64,000 nt of DNA, from the NCBI GenBank assembly GCA_001898505.1, contig MKTZ01000011.1, positions 477,285-541,284 of the forward strand. The letters run 5' to 3'. This stretch comes from Sphingobacteriales bacterium 50-39. Lineage in GTDB: Bacteria; Bacteroidota; Bacteroidia; Chitinophagales; Chitinophagaceae. Shown piece after piece: positions 7,610 through 17,698 of the stretch. Position 1 is the first letter of the stretch. Each line of letters begins with the position of its first letter. The notes beneath the pieces were generated by a model that saw only the letters and a list, made by a program, of their open reading frames with translations, did no database searches and was not told the DNA's origin. Made by a program: the position numbers and the translations under genes.

Positions 7610-8275
7610 TCATTCCACACTTCGATTGAGGAAGTCTATAAATTCCTTCATCGCAGCAAATGTGTTCAATGTTTCTTTTAACAAGGATTTGGAAGAGAGG
7701 TCAGCGTCCGTAAGATCATGGGTGACGATATAGCATTTCATCTTGAGGTACTCGATGGCGGGGTTTTGGTCATCGTATCCTTTGGGGGGTCTGGACAACA
7801 CTTCGATGCCTTCTACGCCATTGGGAAATATCTTTTTAAAATTCTTGTTTCCGACGATCTTTTTCCATTCCTCGAAGTTATAATCTATCTCCTGCCGGAC
7901 TTTGGCAAGGTGCGGTGGCATCGGCATCCACAGTCCGCCGCCAGTCATACTTTGTCCGCCGGGCTCGCAGTGAAAATAATAGCCTGCCGTAGGGACTTTT
8001 TTGCCGCCCCTGTTAAAGCTGGCGCCCATATTCGTTTTATAGGGTGTCTTGTCTTTGGAGAATCTAACGTCGCGATAGATACGGAAAATACAGTCTTTCG
8101 GTTGGAGTGTGGCAATGTCAGGATCAATTTTTCCCAACCCTTCGATCACCTGTTGCACAAATTGTTCTACATCCTCTTTGGCGTTCTGATAAGCAGTCTT
8201 ATTTTTTTCGAACCAGGGCTTGTTGTTGTTCTTCTTAAGATCTTTTAAAAACTTGATCGTTGCGGGCTGTAGCAT
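7610..8275 (-). CDS. DUF2461 (TIGR02453) family protein
   Basis: This 221-residue protein has the family hallmarks: the N-terminal NNNKPWFEKNKTAYQ segment, FRIYRDVRFSKDKTPYKTNMG, and the GGLWMPMPPHLAKVRQEID block. DUF2461 proteins are widespread and uncharacterised. The 3' end abuts the esterase stop, so the two transcription units converge with only four bases between them. No function can be offered. Confidence 0.85.
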   Translation of the reverse strand: MLQPATIKFLKDLKKNNNKPWFEKNKTAYQNAKEDVEQFVQQVIEGLGKIDPDIATLQPKDCIFRIYRDVRFSKDKTPYKTNMGASFNRGGKKVPTAGYYFHCEPGGQSMTGGGLWMPMPPHLAKVRQEIDYNFEEWKKIVGNKNFKKIFPNGVEGIEVLSRPPKGYDDQNPAIEYLKMKCYIVTHDLTDADLSSKSLLKETLNTFAAMKEFIDFLNRSVE

Positions 8276-8322
8276 ATGTGTTTTTTCCTGTCTGGTGTCT
8301 CAATTCCTATGGGTAGCCGGGA

Positions 8323-8886
8323 CTATCTGATCCTGCCCCAATTCTCCCCGCTCTTGATACGGTACATGGTCATTTCGCTGACGTTGTATTTCTCCGCCAG
8401 TTTTTTGATCGTCAGCTGACGATTCTTGCTGCTCAAGGTTTTCTTGATGGTCTTGACCTGATTGGCTGTGAGCTTCAATCCCACGGTGCGATTGGCCTGA
8501 ACTTTTTTGTAAGCGATCTTGGCGGGGCTCTTTTGCTGATGATCGATCATCTCTTCGAGTGTTGCCCACTTCAGGTTCTTCGCTGCATTGTCCAGTTTGT
8601 TGTGATTCACGTGGATCACATATTTATGTTTGGGAGAACCTTTCGCCAGGAAGAGGCGCGCGATCTCGCGGTGGATATACAGCGTACCATTATTTCCGGG
8701 GCGGTGAAGGTTCAGCGTTTTGTAGCCTGTAGTGAGGCTACCGTTGAGCAGCTTGCCGTCCTCAACCACATCCTCCGAGTAGCTGGCAACGCGACCCATG
8801 GAGGAGAGTGCATATTTTTTTCGGAGTTGTTTCCAGCCGGGAAACTGCAGAGGTTTCCACGATTCGCCGGAGAGTTTTCTAATCAT
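8323..8886 (-). CDS. NUMOD4/HNH endonuclease-like protein with C-terminal HTH
   Basis: In this 187-residue protein three modules are visible. They are an N-terminal NUMOD4-like segment (WKPLQFPGWK ... ALSSMGRVASY), an HNH_3 core (YIHREIARLFL ... VIHVNHNKLDNAAKNLKW) and a C-terminal helix-turn-helix (LTIKKLAEKYNVSEMTMYRI). This is the layout of freestanding homing endonucleases of phages, although Bacteroidota chromosomes carry many such genes without a known intron. It lies just downstream of ligA in the same direction. Whether it cleaves DNA here is untested. Confidence 0.8.
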   Translation of the reverse strand: MIRKLSGESWKPLQFPGWKQLRKKYALSSMGRVASYSEDVVEDGKLLNGSLTTGYKTLNLHRPGNNGTLYIHREIARLFLAKGSPKHKYVIHVNHNKLDNAAKNLKWATLEEMIDHQQKSPAKIAYKKVQANRTVGLKLTANQVKTIKKTLSSKNRQLTIKKLAEKYNVSEMTMYRIKSGENWGRIR

Positions 8887-8950
8887 GCCTACAATTTTCT
8901 TAAAGTTACGAAAAAGATTTTCGAATTACCAGTGACGTAAGAAAATATTC

Positions 8951-11119
8951 TTATATGTTAACCATCTTTATAAACTCGTCTTCTGTGAGTATTTTGATAG
9001 AAGGTATTTTTTTGGCTTTTTCCAATTTACTACCGGCATCCTCACCTACGATGAGGTAATTCAATTTGCTGCTGACGCCGCTGAGAAGCTTGCCTCCATT
9101 CTTTTCCACTATTTCTTCGGCATCGCTGCGCTTGAGCCGGTTTAGGGTGCCCGTGAATAAGAACGTTTGCCCGTTCAGGTTGCCTTCTGTGGATGGGGCA
9201 GCCTTCTGGCTCTTCAGGTTCAATCCCAACGACTCCAGTTTTTCCAGCAGGGCCTTATTATCCTTATTGTGGAAAAACTGGTACACACTTGTGGCTACTT
9301 TTGGACCTACGTCTTCCAGGTTTTGCAGGTCTTCCAGGGAATACTCCGTAAAGTCGGATAAATGGCTGACGGCTGCGGCCAGGGTCTTGGCGGTGGTCTC
9401 CCCAACATAACGGATACCCAATCCGAAGATCAGCCGGTGGAGGGGTTGCTGTTTGGATGTCTCGATGGCTGTCTGCAGGTTGCCAACACTCTTTTCCCCA
9501 AACCCTTCCAACTCCCTGATCTTGTCATAGGGCAGGTGATAGATACCGGGCACATCTTTCAGGAACCCCAGCTCATAGAATTTACGGACATTGGCATCTC
9601 CAAAGCTGCGGATATCCATCGCATCCTTGCTGGCAAAGTGTATGATCCTTTCGACCACTTGTGCGGGACAGTTGATATTCACACAACGCCATACGGCCTC
9701 CCCTTCCGGCTTGACGAGCTTGTCGCCGCAGACGGGGCAGTGAGTGGGGAAGACGATGGAGGTTTCCTTACCGGTGCGAACATCGGTCAAAGGCTTTACG
9801 ATATAAGGGATTACATCTCCGGCCCTTTCCACCAGTACCTGGTCGCCGATCTTCAAATCCTTCTCCCGCACTACCTCCTCGTTAAAAAGACTGACGGAGC
9901 TAACGGTGACACCCCCGAGCGGCACAGGGTCGAGTTTGGCCACGGGAGTTATGCTGCCGGTGCGGCCTACCTGGAACTCTACCTTTCTCAGCGTGCTGGT
10001 GGCCTGCCTGGCCTTGAACTTAAAGGCAATGGCCCAGCGGGGGTGATGTGTTGTCATACCCATCTTATCCTGCAGGGCAATAGAATTCACCTTTATCACC
10101 ATGCCATCTATCTCATAGGGAAGGTTATCTCTTTGTTTTTCAAATTCATGACAATAGTCTACTACAGCCTGGATACCTTTCACCACTTTCTTCTCTTTCT
10201 GCGGACTTCTAAAACCAAGGTCCCACAATAATTGCAGACTGCCGCTATGGGTCTTTAGTGCGGGGTGCACGGGCATATCCTTCGACCGGACCTTCCCCAT
10301 ATCCTCTCCTTCGGGACCCGCCAAATGCCCATCTGTCATCTGCCAGCCTTCGAGCGTAGTGAAATAGCTGATGTGGTAGAGAAAGGCTTCGAGGTTCCGT
10401 CTGCTGACTTCCTTCGGATCCTTGATACGTAAAGATCCGGCCGCCGCATTCCGGGGGTTGGCGAGGGGCGCCAGGTTCTGTTCGGCCAGTTGCTCGTTGT
10501 ATTTTTTAAAGTTGTTTTTGTTCATCAGTATTTCTCCCCGTATCTCTACGACCTGAAGTCCATATTTGGAAAAGCTGGCGCTGAGTGGCACGGAACGTAT
10601 CTGACGGATATTGGTAGTGATCTCATCACCGGCTACGCCATCCCCACGGGTGACGCCACGGAGTAGCATATCATTCTCATAAGTAAGGGAAATGCTGGCG
10701 CCGTCGAATTTGGGTTCCACGCAATATTCCAGCTCTTCCAATCCTGAAAGCTCACGGGCGCGGCGGTCCCAGTCCAACAGATCCTGTTCGTTGTAGGAGT
10801 TTTCCAGGGACAACATGGGCACGAGGTGCTGCATGGTGGGAAATTCTTTGGTCAGTCCTTTGGCCACCCGTTGGGATGGGGAGTCGGCGGTGACCAGATC
10901 GGGATGCGCGGTCTCGATATGCTCCAGTTGCTTGTACAACCCATCGTATTCGAAATCCGAGATCAGGGGATCGTTCATGATGGCATACCGGTATTCATGG
11001 AATCGCAGTACATCTTTCAGCTCTTCTAACTTGCTCTTTTCTACAGGATGAGTCTTGCTGGCTGCCAATAAGTTGTTCGTCAGTTGCTGTAATTTTTTTG
11101 TCTGTTCGGGAGAATACAT
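8951..11119 (-). CDS. ligA: NAD-dependent DNA ligase LigA
   Basis: This 722-residue ligase seals nicks in replication and repair using NAD. The adenylation-site Lys is K137 in EPKFDG. Downstream are the OB fold, a four-Cys zinc finger (CPVCGDKL ... CVNINCPAQ), helix-hairpin-helix repeats (ELEGFGEKSVGNLQ; LEDVGPKVA) and a C-terminal BRCT domain (GQTFLFTGTLNRLKR). It is about 50 residues longer than the usual ~670. Part of the excess is a ~30-residue insertion near residues 258-288 in the adenylation domain. The gene is complete with no frameshift. Confidence 0.96.
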   Translation of the reverse strand: MYSPEQTKKLQQLTNNLLAASKTHPVEKSKLEELKDVLRFHEYRYAIMNDPLISDFEYDGLYKQLEHIETAHPDLVTADSPSQRVAKGLTKEFPTMQHLVPMLSLENSYNEQDLLDWDRRARELSGLEELEYCVEPKFDGASISLTYENDMLLRGVTRGDGVAGDEITTNIRQIRSVPLSASFSKYGLQVVEIRGEILMNKNNFKKYNEQLAEQNLAPLANPRNAAAGSLRIKDPKEVSRRNLEAFLYHISYFTTLEGWQMTDGHLAGPEGEDMGKVRSKDMPVHPALKTHSGSLQLLWDLGFRSPQKEKKVVKGIQAVVDYCHEFEKQRDNLPYEIDGMVIKVNSIALQDKMGMTTHHPRWAIAFKFKARQATSTLRKVEFQVGRTGSITPVAKLDPVPLGGVTVSSVSLFNEEVVREKDLKIGDQVLVERAGDVIPYIVKPLTDVRTGKETSIVFPTHCPVCGDKLVKPEGEAVWRCVNINCPAQVVERIIHFASKDAMDIRSFGDANVRKFYELGFLKDVPGIYHLPYDKIRELEGFGEKSVGNLQTAIETSKQQPLHRLIFGLGIRYVGETTAKTLAAAVSHLSDFTEYSLEDLQNLEDVGPKVATSVYQFFHNKDNKALLEKLESLGLNLKSQKAAPSTEGNLNGQTFLFTGTLNRLKRSDAEEIVEKNGGKLLSGVSSKLNYLIVGEDAGSKLEKAKKIPSIKILTEDEFIKMVNI

Positions 11120-11201
11120 ACGAAGGATTTGATGCGATAAAGTTAAGCCGAAGGCCGGGCATCTGCGCTATATTCAGAAAAGGAATTAAATTCGTAGCTC
11201 T

Positions 11202-11966
11202 ATGAGCCTTAAAATACCCTCCGATACAGTATCTGAAACTCCAGGCAGCGCCAGCGCGCATAAGAATGTCACGACGATCCTCAAACAGCTGGAGTCCGAT
11301 GGGATCATCGGTATCTCGGTGGACTGTGTGATATTCGGATTTGACGACAATGAGCTAAAGGTGCTCCTTATCAAGTCCGACATGGAGAGATATGATAATA
11401 AGTGGTCCCTGCTGGGCGATCTTGTCAATAACCATGAGGACCTGGATCAGGCGGCTTATCGTATCCTGAAAGAACGTACAGGGCTGGACGATGTATATCT
11501 GGAGCAAGTAAAAGGCTTTGGCGCGGTGGGCAGACACCCGGCCGCCCGCGTAGTCACGATCGCGTATTGCTCACTCATCAATATTGAGCATCATAAATTA
11601 AAAATTCTGGACAACGAGCTGCACTGGCATCGGGTAACGACCCTCTCGGAGATGGCTTTCGACCACCGGCAGATACTGGACGTATGCTATGAATGGCTGC
11701 AGAAACGGATCCAGGAGCATCCGCTGGGGTTCAGTCTGCTGCCCAAGCAGTTCTCTCTCCGCGAGCTTCAAAACCTCTACGAAGCCATTCTGGATGTAAA
11801 GCTGGATCGCCGAAACTTCCGTAAGAAATTCTTTTCCATGGGCTTGCTGGAAGATACGGGCGAATTGGAGTCGGATGTCCCACACCGTCCGGGCAAGCTT
11901 TACAAGTTTAACTACGACAAATACCAAAAGAAGGAAAGAAAGAAGTGGTTCGGCATCGACTTCTAG
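11202..11966 (+). CDS. NrtR-like transcriptional regulator (NUDIX-like sensor plus winged helix)
   Basis: In this 254-residue regulator, residues ~35-165 form a NUDIX-like domain whose box reads GDLVNNHEDLDQAAYRILKE; key catalytic Glu residues are lost, so it probably binds rather than hydrolyses ligand. Residues ~170-250 form the winged-helix domain typical of NrtR/AraR-type regulators (LYEAILDVKLDRRNFRKKFF). Such proteins in Bacteroidota control sugar utilisation loci. It stands directly upstream of the susC-type operon, and three operator-like palindromes lie between them. The ligand is probably a sugar or sugar phosphate. Confidence 0.83.
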   Translation: MSLKIPSDTVSETPGSASAHKNVTTILKQLESDGIIGISVDCVIFGFDDNELKVLLIKSDMERYDNKWSLLGDLVNNHEDLDQAAYRILKERTGLDDVYLEQVKGFGAVGRHPAARVVTIAYCSLINIEHHKLKILDNELHWHRVTTLSEMAFDHRQILDVCYEWLQKRIQEHPLGFSLLPKQFSLRELQNLYEAILDVKLDRRNFRKKFFSMGLLEDTGELESDVPHRPGKLYKFNYDKYQKKERKKWFGIDF

Positions 11967-12045
11967 CCGAATAGGGGCGCCCTATATCGATTTAGCAAAT
12001 AAAATCTCCATGAAAATTGGCGGAATGAATTTTTTTCTTAAATAT

Positions 12046-12107
12046 TGTGTATTGTTTACACATTAAAATGTGTTTTTTTAGACACCAAAATGTGTATTTT
12101 TTACACG
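12046..12107. promoter_or_regulatory. Triple operator array upstream of susC
   Basis: Three 17-bp sites with the pattern TGTGTA-N5-TACACA lie at 12046-12062 (perfect), 12069-12085 (degenerate) and 12091-12107 (one mismatch). They start 23 and 22 bp apart, about two helical turns, so proteins would bind on one DNA face. The likely binder is the NUDIX-like regulator encoded immediately upstream. Confidence 0.65.
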
Positions 12108-12147
12108 GTAGAAAAGTAAGTAACCAACTACTAAACAAAGACTATAT

Positions 12148-15144
12148 ATGAGAAAAAAACGATTGCTTGCAAGGCCATTGGCCTTACTGCTGGTGTTACT
12201 GCTATGCATGCACGCATTCCCCCAAAACAAGGTTATAACCGGAAAAGTGACGGATTCCAAGGATGGCTCGCCTATACAAGGAGTTACGGTTGTGCCTAAG
12301 GGGTCGAGAACAGGGGCTACGACAGACGAAAAGGGATATTTCCATCTGACAGTGAAGAACAATGTATCTGTACTGGTATTTTCTTCCATCGGATTTACTG
12401 CAAAAGAGGTGGCTGTTACCGGTGCAGACCTGGCGGTCTCCCTCACTGCCTTCAATGCTTCTCTCAGCGAGGTCATCGTGGTAGCTTATGGCACCCGTCG
12501 GAAAGGTGATCTCACGGGGGCGGTAACATCCGTCACTGCCAAGGATTTTCAAAAAGGAGAAATTGCCTCTGCCGAACAACTGCTGCAAGGTAAGGTAGCG
12601 GGTCTGCAGATCACTCCGGGTGGTGGTGCTGCAGGGGGCGGTAGCCGGATCCGCATTCGTGGAGTTTCTTCCCTGAATGGCAGTAATGACCCACTGATCG
12701 TAATAGACGGGATGCCTATCGAGAGTAACAATCTGCCGGGTTCGGCTAATTATTTGAATACGATCAATCCTGACGACATCGAGTCGGTATCCGTACAGAA
12801 AGACGCCTCGGCCACGGCGCTCTACGGATCAAGGGCCTCCAATGGCGTGATCATCATCACTACCAAGAAGGGAGCAAAAGGCGGTGTGAAATATAGTTTC
12901 AATACGAAATTATCACTGGCCCATTTAACCAAATACATCGATGTCCTTTCCGCGGATCAGGTAAGAAGTATCATCAACGCCGATGCCACCGCCACGGGGA
13001 ATAACAGTTATAAGAACCTATTGGGCACGTCCAGTACCAATTGGCAAAAGATGGTCTTCCGGGATGCTACGGCGTTCGATAATAATATCAGCGCCAGCGG
13101 AAGTCTTGCCAAGATCATTCCTTTCCGTCTGTCTTTCGGCTATTTGAACCAAGAAGGTATTTTAAAAACAAATACGTTCGACAGGTATTCAACTGCCTTG
13201 AATTTATCACCAAAATTTCTCGATGATCATTTATCGGTCAATGTTAATCTGAAGGCCGCTCATACGAACAACAGATTTGCAGACGAAGGCGCCATCGGTG
13301 CGGCTGTTTCTTTTGATCCGACCCAACCGGTGTATGCCAAAAATAATTACGGTGGATATTTCGAGTGGCTGCAGGCGGATACCAAACCCATCGACCTCGC
13401 GACACGCAATCCGCTGGGCCTGCTGGACCTGAGGCATAATACATCGGGTGTCAACCGTTTTTTAGGAAATATCCAGCTGGATTACAAGCTGCATTTTTTC
13501 CCCGACCTGCATGTGCTCGTCAACCTGGGTCTGGATGACGCCAAGGGCAAAGGCAATGATAACATCGACTCTATTTCCGCGACTAATTACAAGACGCATG
13601 GGAAATTCACTTATTACCAGCAGGAAAAAAGGAATACGCTCACGGGTATTTCCCTGCTCTATAGCAAAGAGATCCCTTCCGCCAAGAGCAAGGTGGATGT
13701 GCTGCTGACGCACGAATACCAAGATTTCACTACCTATGCTTATAATTATGCTTCCTTCGGTGAGAGAGGCAACAAAGATACGGTGCCCGGTTCAGCTCCT
13801 CAGTTTGCGACCGACAAGCCGGAATATCGCCTTGAATCGTATTTAGGCAGGCTGAACTATACCTTCGCCGACAAATACCTGCTGACGGCCTCGCTCCGCA
13901 GAGATGCCAGCTCCAAGTTCTCTCCGGCCACACGGGTTGGTTATTTCCCCGCCTTTGCAGCGGCCTGGAAGCTAAAAGAAGAGTTTTTCAGCAACAGCGG
14001 CGTCATTTCGGAATTGAAATTGCGCGGAAGCTGGGGGATTACGGGACAGCAGGATGTCGGCAACCTATATCCCTACCTGGCAAGATATTCCCGCAGCACG
14101 AATTCGGCGGCGGAATACCAGTTTGGGAATACCTTCTACAATTTTCTCCGTCCGGTGGCCTATGATGCGAATATCAAATGGGAAACAACCACGGCTGCCG
14201 ATCTGGGGATGGATTTCTCCTTCCTGAACAACCGGATCTCCGGTACGGTAGATGTATATCATAAAAAGACTAAAGATCTGCTGAGTGTCGTTCCGGTGCC
14301 GCCGGGCTCCAATTTCGATATTACTCTACTGACCAATGTGGGCAATATGGATAGCAAGGGGGTTGAGTTTACACTGAACACCACGCCTGTCCGTACGGGA
14401 ACCGTTACATGGGACTTTGGATTCAATATCACCTATAACACTTCCAAGATCACCAAATTGCTGAAGCAGTCGGATCCAAATTTCACTGGTATCGATGTCA
14501 GCGCTGTGGGAGGTGGATTGACGAACTATATTGGCAAATTCGCGGTTGGATATGCACCTTATGTTTTCAATGTATATAAACAGGTCTATGATCCCAAAAC
14601 TGGGCTGCCGATCGACGGCCTCTTTGAAGACAGGAACCGGGATGGACAGATCAATGACGCCGACCGCTATTTCTATAAGAAGCCTGCTCCGGATGTTCTG
14701 CTGGGGATCAACACACAAGTGACCTATAAACAATGGAGCCTGGCTATGTCTGCTCATGGTACATTCGGTAACTATATGTACAACCAGTACAATTCCAATA
14801 ATGGGGTGCTGAGGGCTGTAAAGAACCCGCTGCTCTTTATCCAGAACGGCGCTTCCAATTATCTGCAGACACAGTTTACAGGGAGCAATATCAATGAATA
14901 TTTGTCGGATTATTATATCGAGAACGCCAGTTTTGTAAGGCTGGACAATATCAATGTGGGTTATAATGCTGGCAAAGTATTTAATAAAAAGGCTCGTTTG
15001 CGGGTGAATGCCAGTGTAAATAATGTATTCGTGATCACGAAATATAAAGGGCTGGATCCTGAAACTTCCGATGACAAGGGTCTGATGTTTACCATCTACT
15101 TCCGGCCACGGGTATTTACGCTGGGCGCCAGCATTGACTTTTAA
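12148..15144 (+). CDS. SusC/RagA-type TonB-linked outer membrane transporter
   Basis: This 998-residue protein has a signal peptide, then a CarboxypepD_reg-like domain (VITGKVTDSKDGSPIQGVTV). A plug follows (SEVIVVAYGTRRKGDLTGAV ... DASATALYGSRASNGVIIIT), and then a 22-strand-type barrel to the C-terminus. SusC proteins import glycan oligosaccharides through the outer membrane with TonB energy, capped by their SusD partner. Here the partner is the next gene, 25 bp downstream. Genes to the right make alpha-glucan the probable substrate. Confidence 0.95.
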   Translation: MRKKRLLARPLALLLVLLLCMHAFPQNKVITGKVTDSKDGSPIQGVTVVPKGSRTGATTDEKGYFHLTVKNNVSVLVFSSIGFTAKEVAVTGADLAVSLTAFNASLSEVIVVAYGTRRKGDLTGAVTSVTAKDFQKGEIASAEQLLQGKVAGLQITPGGGAAGGGSRIRIRGVSSLNGSNDPLIVIDGMPIESNNLPGSANYLNTINPDDIESVSVQKDASATALYGSRASNGVIIITTKKGAKGGVKYSFNTKLSLAHLTKYIDVLSADQVRSIINADATATGNNSYKNLLGTSSTNWQKMVFRDATAFDNNISASGSLAKIIPFRLSFGYLNQEGILKTNTFDRYSTALNLSPKFLDDHLSVNVNLKAAHTNNRFADEGAIGAAVSFDPTQPVYAKNNYGGYFEWLQADTKPIDLATRNPLGLLDLRHNTSGVNRFLGNIQLDYKLHFFPDLHVLVNLGLDDAKGKGNDNIDSISATNYKTHGKFTYYQQEKRNTLTGISLLYSKEIPSAKSKVDVLLTHEYQDFTTYAYNYASFGERGNKDTVPGSAPQFATDKPEYRLESYLGRLNYTFADKYLLTASLRRDASSKFSPATRVGYFPAFAAAWKLKEEFFSNSGVISELKLRGSWGITGQQDVGNLYPYLARYSRSTNSAAEYQFGNTFYNFLRPVAYDANIKWETTTAADLGMDFSFLNNRISGTVDVYHKKTKDLLSVVPVPPGSNFDITLLTNVGNMDSKGVEFTLNTTPVRTGTVTWDFGFNITYNTSKITKLLKQSDPNFTGIDVSAVGGGLTNYIGKFAVGYAPYVFNVYKQVYDPKTGLPIDGLFEDRNRDGQINDADRYFYKKPAPDVLLGINTQVTYKQWSLAMSAHGTFGNYMYNQYNSNNGVLRAVKNPLLFIQNGASNYLQTQFTGSNINEYLSDYYIENASFVRLDNINVGYNAGKVFNKKARLRVNASVNNVFVITKYKGLDPETSDDKGLMFTIYFRPRVFTLGASIDF

Positions 15145-15169
15145 TTGAACAATAAAACAAAAATATTAT

Positions 15170-16813
15170 ATGAGCTCATCCATAATAAAAAAACTGTTGC
15201 TGGCCGCTGTTCCCGCACTGCTGGTAACATCCTGCGCCAAAAAGCTGGATCTGTTTCCGCAAAACGACCTCACCTCGGCGACGACCTATGCCACGGCGGC
15301 TGGTTATAAGAGCGTGCTGGCTAAAGTATACGGCACGTTGGCCATTACGGGCAATACAGGTCCTGCGGGAGCGCCCGATATTGCGGGTGGCCTGGACGAA
15401 GGTTCACAGGTAGCTTTTATCCGTGGGTTCTTCAATTGTGAAGAACTGCCTACGGACGAGGCGGTAGTTGCCTGGAACGACCAGACTATTCACGATTTCC
15501 ACAATTTGGCATGGACCAGCGCAGACCCCTTTCTGAAAGGCATGTACGCCCGGCCTATTTATGATATCACGCTGGCGAATGAATATCTGCGGGAATCTAC
15601 GGACGCCAAGGTGGCGTCGAGGGGTATCACGGGGGCGGATGCGGCGGATATCAAAAAGTCTCGGGCAGAAGTCCGATTCCTCCGGGCCTTTAATTATTGG
15701 GTCATGCTGGATCTTTTTGGTAAATCCACCTTTATAACCGAAGCCGACGGAATAGGCACTTACCTTCCAAAAGAGATATCCAGAGCGGATCTTTTCAACT
15801 ATATAGAGAGTGAGCTCAAGGCCATCGACGGCGATCTGGCTCCGGCCAAGACGATCGAATACGGACGGGTGGATCAGTCCGCGGAATGGGCGTTGTTAGC
15901 ACGTCTGTATCTGAATGCGCAGGTATACATCGGAACGCCCAAATATACGGAGGCCATCACTTATGCATCGAAAGTGATAGGGGCAGGGTATCAGCTGCTG
16001 TCAGGGTATGGTAAATTGTTCATGGCGGACAACGATAAAGAGACAGCGGAGATCATCTGGTCCATCAATTGTGACGGATTGCATACGCAAGCTTATGGGA
16101 ACACCACTTTCTTCGTTCATGCTCCCTGTGGCGATGACCATAATGATTACGGAGTGGGAGGCGGCTGGAACGGCTACAGGGCTACCAGCGCACTCGCTGC
16201 CCTGTTCCCAAAAGATGGGTCGGGCAATATAGATACCACGGGCGACAAGCGAGGTGCTTCATTTTACACTTCCAAGTATAAAGCAACCTCATCCCAGGTT
16301 GTCATTAAGGATGTCAGTGATTTTAGTAATGGTCTGCATGTAAAGAAATATATCAACATCCGCAGCGATGGGGGGCCTGTATCGGATGTCACCAATACTT
16401 TTTCGGATGTGGATTTCCCCGTCTTCCGTCTGTCGGAGATGTACCTGATCTATGCCGAGGCGTTCTTACGGGGTGGGACGGGCGCCGATGGCGCTACGGC
16501 GCTGAGCTATCTGAACAAAATCAGATGGCGTGCATATGGCGATAGCTATGGTCCGGGCAATGCGGGTCAGCTGACCTCGGGCAACCTGACCTTGCAAACG
16601 GTGCTGGATGAAAGGGGCCGGGAGTTGTTTTGGGAAGGTCACCGTCGCACGGATCTGATCCGCTATGGACTGCTGACCTCAGGCACCTATTTGTGGCCCT
16701 GGAAAGGGGGTGTCCCTTCGGGCACTGCCGTTGACGACAAGTATAATCTGTTCGCCATACCTGCGACTAACAGGACGGCCAATCCAAACCTGAGTCAAAA
16801 CACCGGATACTAA
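15170..16813 (+). CDS. SusD/RagB-type glycan-binding lipoprotein
   Basis: This 547-residue surface lipoprotein has the lipobox VTSC at residues 19-22. The TPR-rich SusD fold is recognisable from AEVRFLRAFNYWVMLDLFGK and from the C-terminal VLDERGRELFWEGHRRTDLI, both diagnostic of the family. It forms the hinged lid over the SusC barrel and binds the incoming glycan. It is co-transcribed with susC upstream and the SusE/F-like gene 19 bp downstream. Confidence 0.95.
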   Translation: MSSSIIKKLLLAAVPALLVTSCAKKLDLFPQNDLTSATTYATAAGYKSVLAKVYGTLAITGNTGPAGAPDIAGGLDEGSQVAFIRGFFNCEELPTDEAVVAWNDQTIHDFHNLAWTSADPFLKGMYARPIYDITLANEYLRESTDAKVASRGITGADAADIKKSRAEVRFLRAFNYWVMLDLFGKSTFITEADGIGTYLPKEISRADLFNYIESELKAIDGDLAPAKTIEYGRVDQSAEWALLARLYLNAQVYIGTPKYTEAITYASKVIGAGYQLLSGYGKLFMADNDKETAEIIWSINCDGLHTQAYGNTTFFVHAPCGDDHNDYGVGGGWNGYRATSALAALFPKDGSGNIDTTGDKRGASFYTSKYKATSSQVVIKDVSDFSNGLHVKKYINIRSDGGPVSDVTNTFSDVDFPVFRLSEMYLIYAEAFLRGGTGADGATALSYLNKIRWRAYGDSYGPGNAGQLTSGNLTLQTVLDERGRELFWEGHRRTDLIRYGLLTSGTYLWPWKGGVPSGTAVDDKYNLFAIPATNRTANPNLSQNTGY

Positions 16814-16832
16814 TCCTTCTAAATAAGACATT

Positions 16833-17666
16833 ATGCAAAAAAGATATCTTCATAAAATTTCGCTCGCCTGTCTTTGCAGTTTGCTTCTGGCGACTGCCTG
16901 TAAGAAAGACGAGGCAAAACTATATTATCAGGGAGGTACTACGCCGGCGTTGACGGCTTCCGCCTCGGATTCAGTGCCGCTGCATCCGGCGGATTCCAAT
17001 AGTACGGCGGTGACCTTCAACTGGACCAATCCCAATTATCAATTCAGCGATGGCATCAGCTCGCAGAACGTGACTTATTATCTGCAGATCGATACGGCAG
17101 GGGCTAATTTCAGCAGCCCGAATATGCAAACGGTGGCTATCACGAATGACCTGAGCAAGTCGTTCACTGTAACGCAATTCAACACTTTATTGGGCAATGG
17201 CCTGTTATTGGCATTGGATCAGCCGCACCAGATCGAGGTGAGAATTGAATCTTTTTTGAGCTCCCAGACGGCGACTTTATTCTCCAATAAGATACCCTAC
17301 CATGTCACGCCCTACGCGCCACCTCCTGCGGTAGATACTCCGTCATCGGGAAAATTATTCCTGGTAGGCGACGCTACGGCGGGTGGCTGGAATAATCCGG
17401 TGCCGGTGCCTTCTCAGCAGTTCACAAGGATCAGCGGCACTGAATACAAGATCACGGTGTCACTCGTTGGCGGAAAACAATATCTGTTCATACCTGTGAA
17501 TGGTGACTGGAGTCACAAATATGCAGGCCCGGATACGAATGATTCCGGACTGAACGGCCCAAGTCCATTCAAGAAAGATGGGCCAAATAATTTCATTGGT
17601 CCTGCCACCAGTGGAACCTATACCATCGACGTGAATTTTCAAACGGGGAAATTTACGGTGCAATAG
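16833..17666 (+). CDS. SusE-like outer membrane starch-binding lipoprotein, one CBM-like module
   Basis: A 277-residue lipoprotein has lipobox LATAC. Residues ~35-165 resemble the SusE N-terminal Ig-like domain (TFNWTNPNYQFSDG). Residues ~172-277 hold one SusF/SusE-type carbohydrate-binding module with FLVGDATAGGWNNPVPVPSQ and YLFIPVNGDWSHKYA, whose Trp residues suit sugar stacking. Such proteins hold starch at the cell surface for the amylase and SusCD. The next gene has two copies of the same module. Confidence 0.87.
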   Translation: MQKRYLHKISLACLCSLLLATACKKDEAKLYYQGGTTPALTASASDSVPLHPADSNSTAVTFNWTNPNYQFSDGISSQNVTYYLQIDTAGANFSSPNMQTVAITNDLSKSFTVTQFNTLLGNGLLLALDQPHQIEVRIESFLSSQTATLFSNKIPYHVTPYAPPPAVDTPSSGKLFLVGDATAGGWNNPVPVPSQQFTRISGTEYKITVSLVGGKQYLFIPVNGDWSHKYAGPDTNDSGLNGPSPFKKDGPNNFIGPATSGTYTIDVNFQTGKFTVQ

Positions 17667-17698
17667 GCCGGTAAAGCTTCCTTTAAAAAAAAGAAATT

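Noticed and set aside
8323..8886. Homing endonuclease inside an intron of ligA
   Set aside because: ligA is continuous and complete; the endonuclease-like gene is a separate downstream ORF.
9362..10231. 289-codon open frame opposite ligA
   Set aside because: Antisense of conserved ligA domains, no recognisable motifs.
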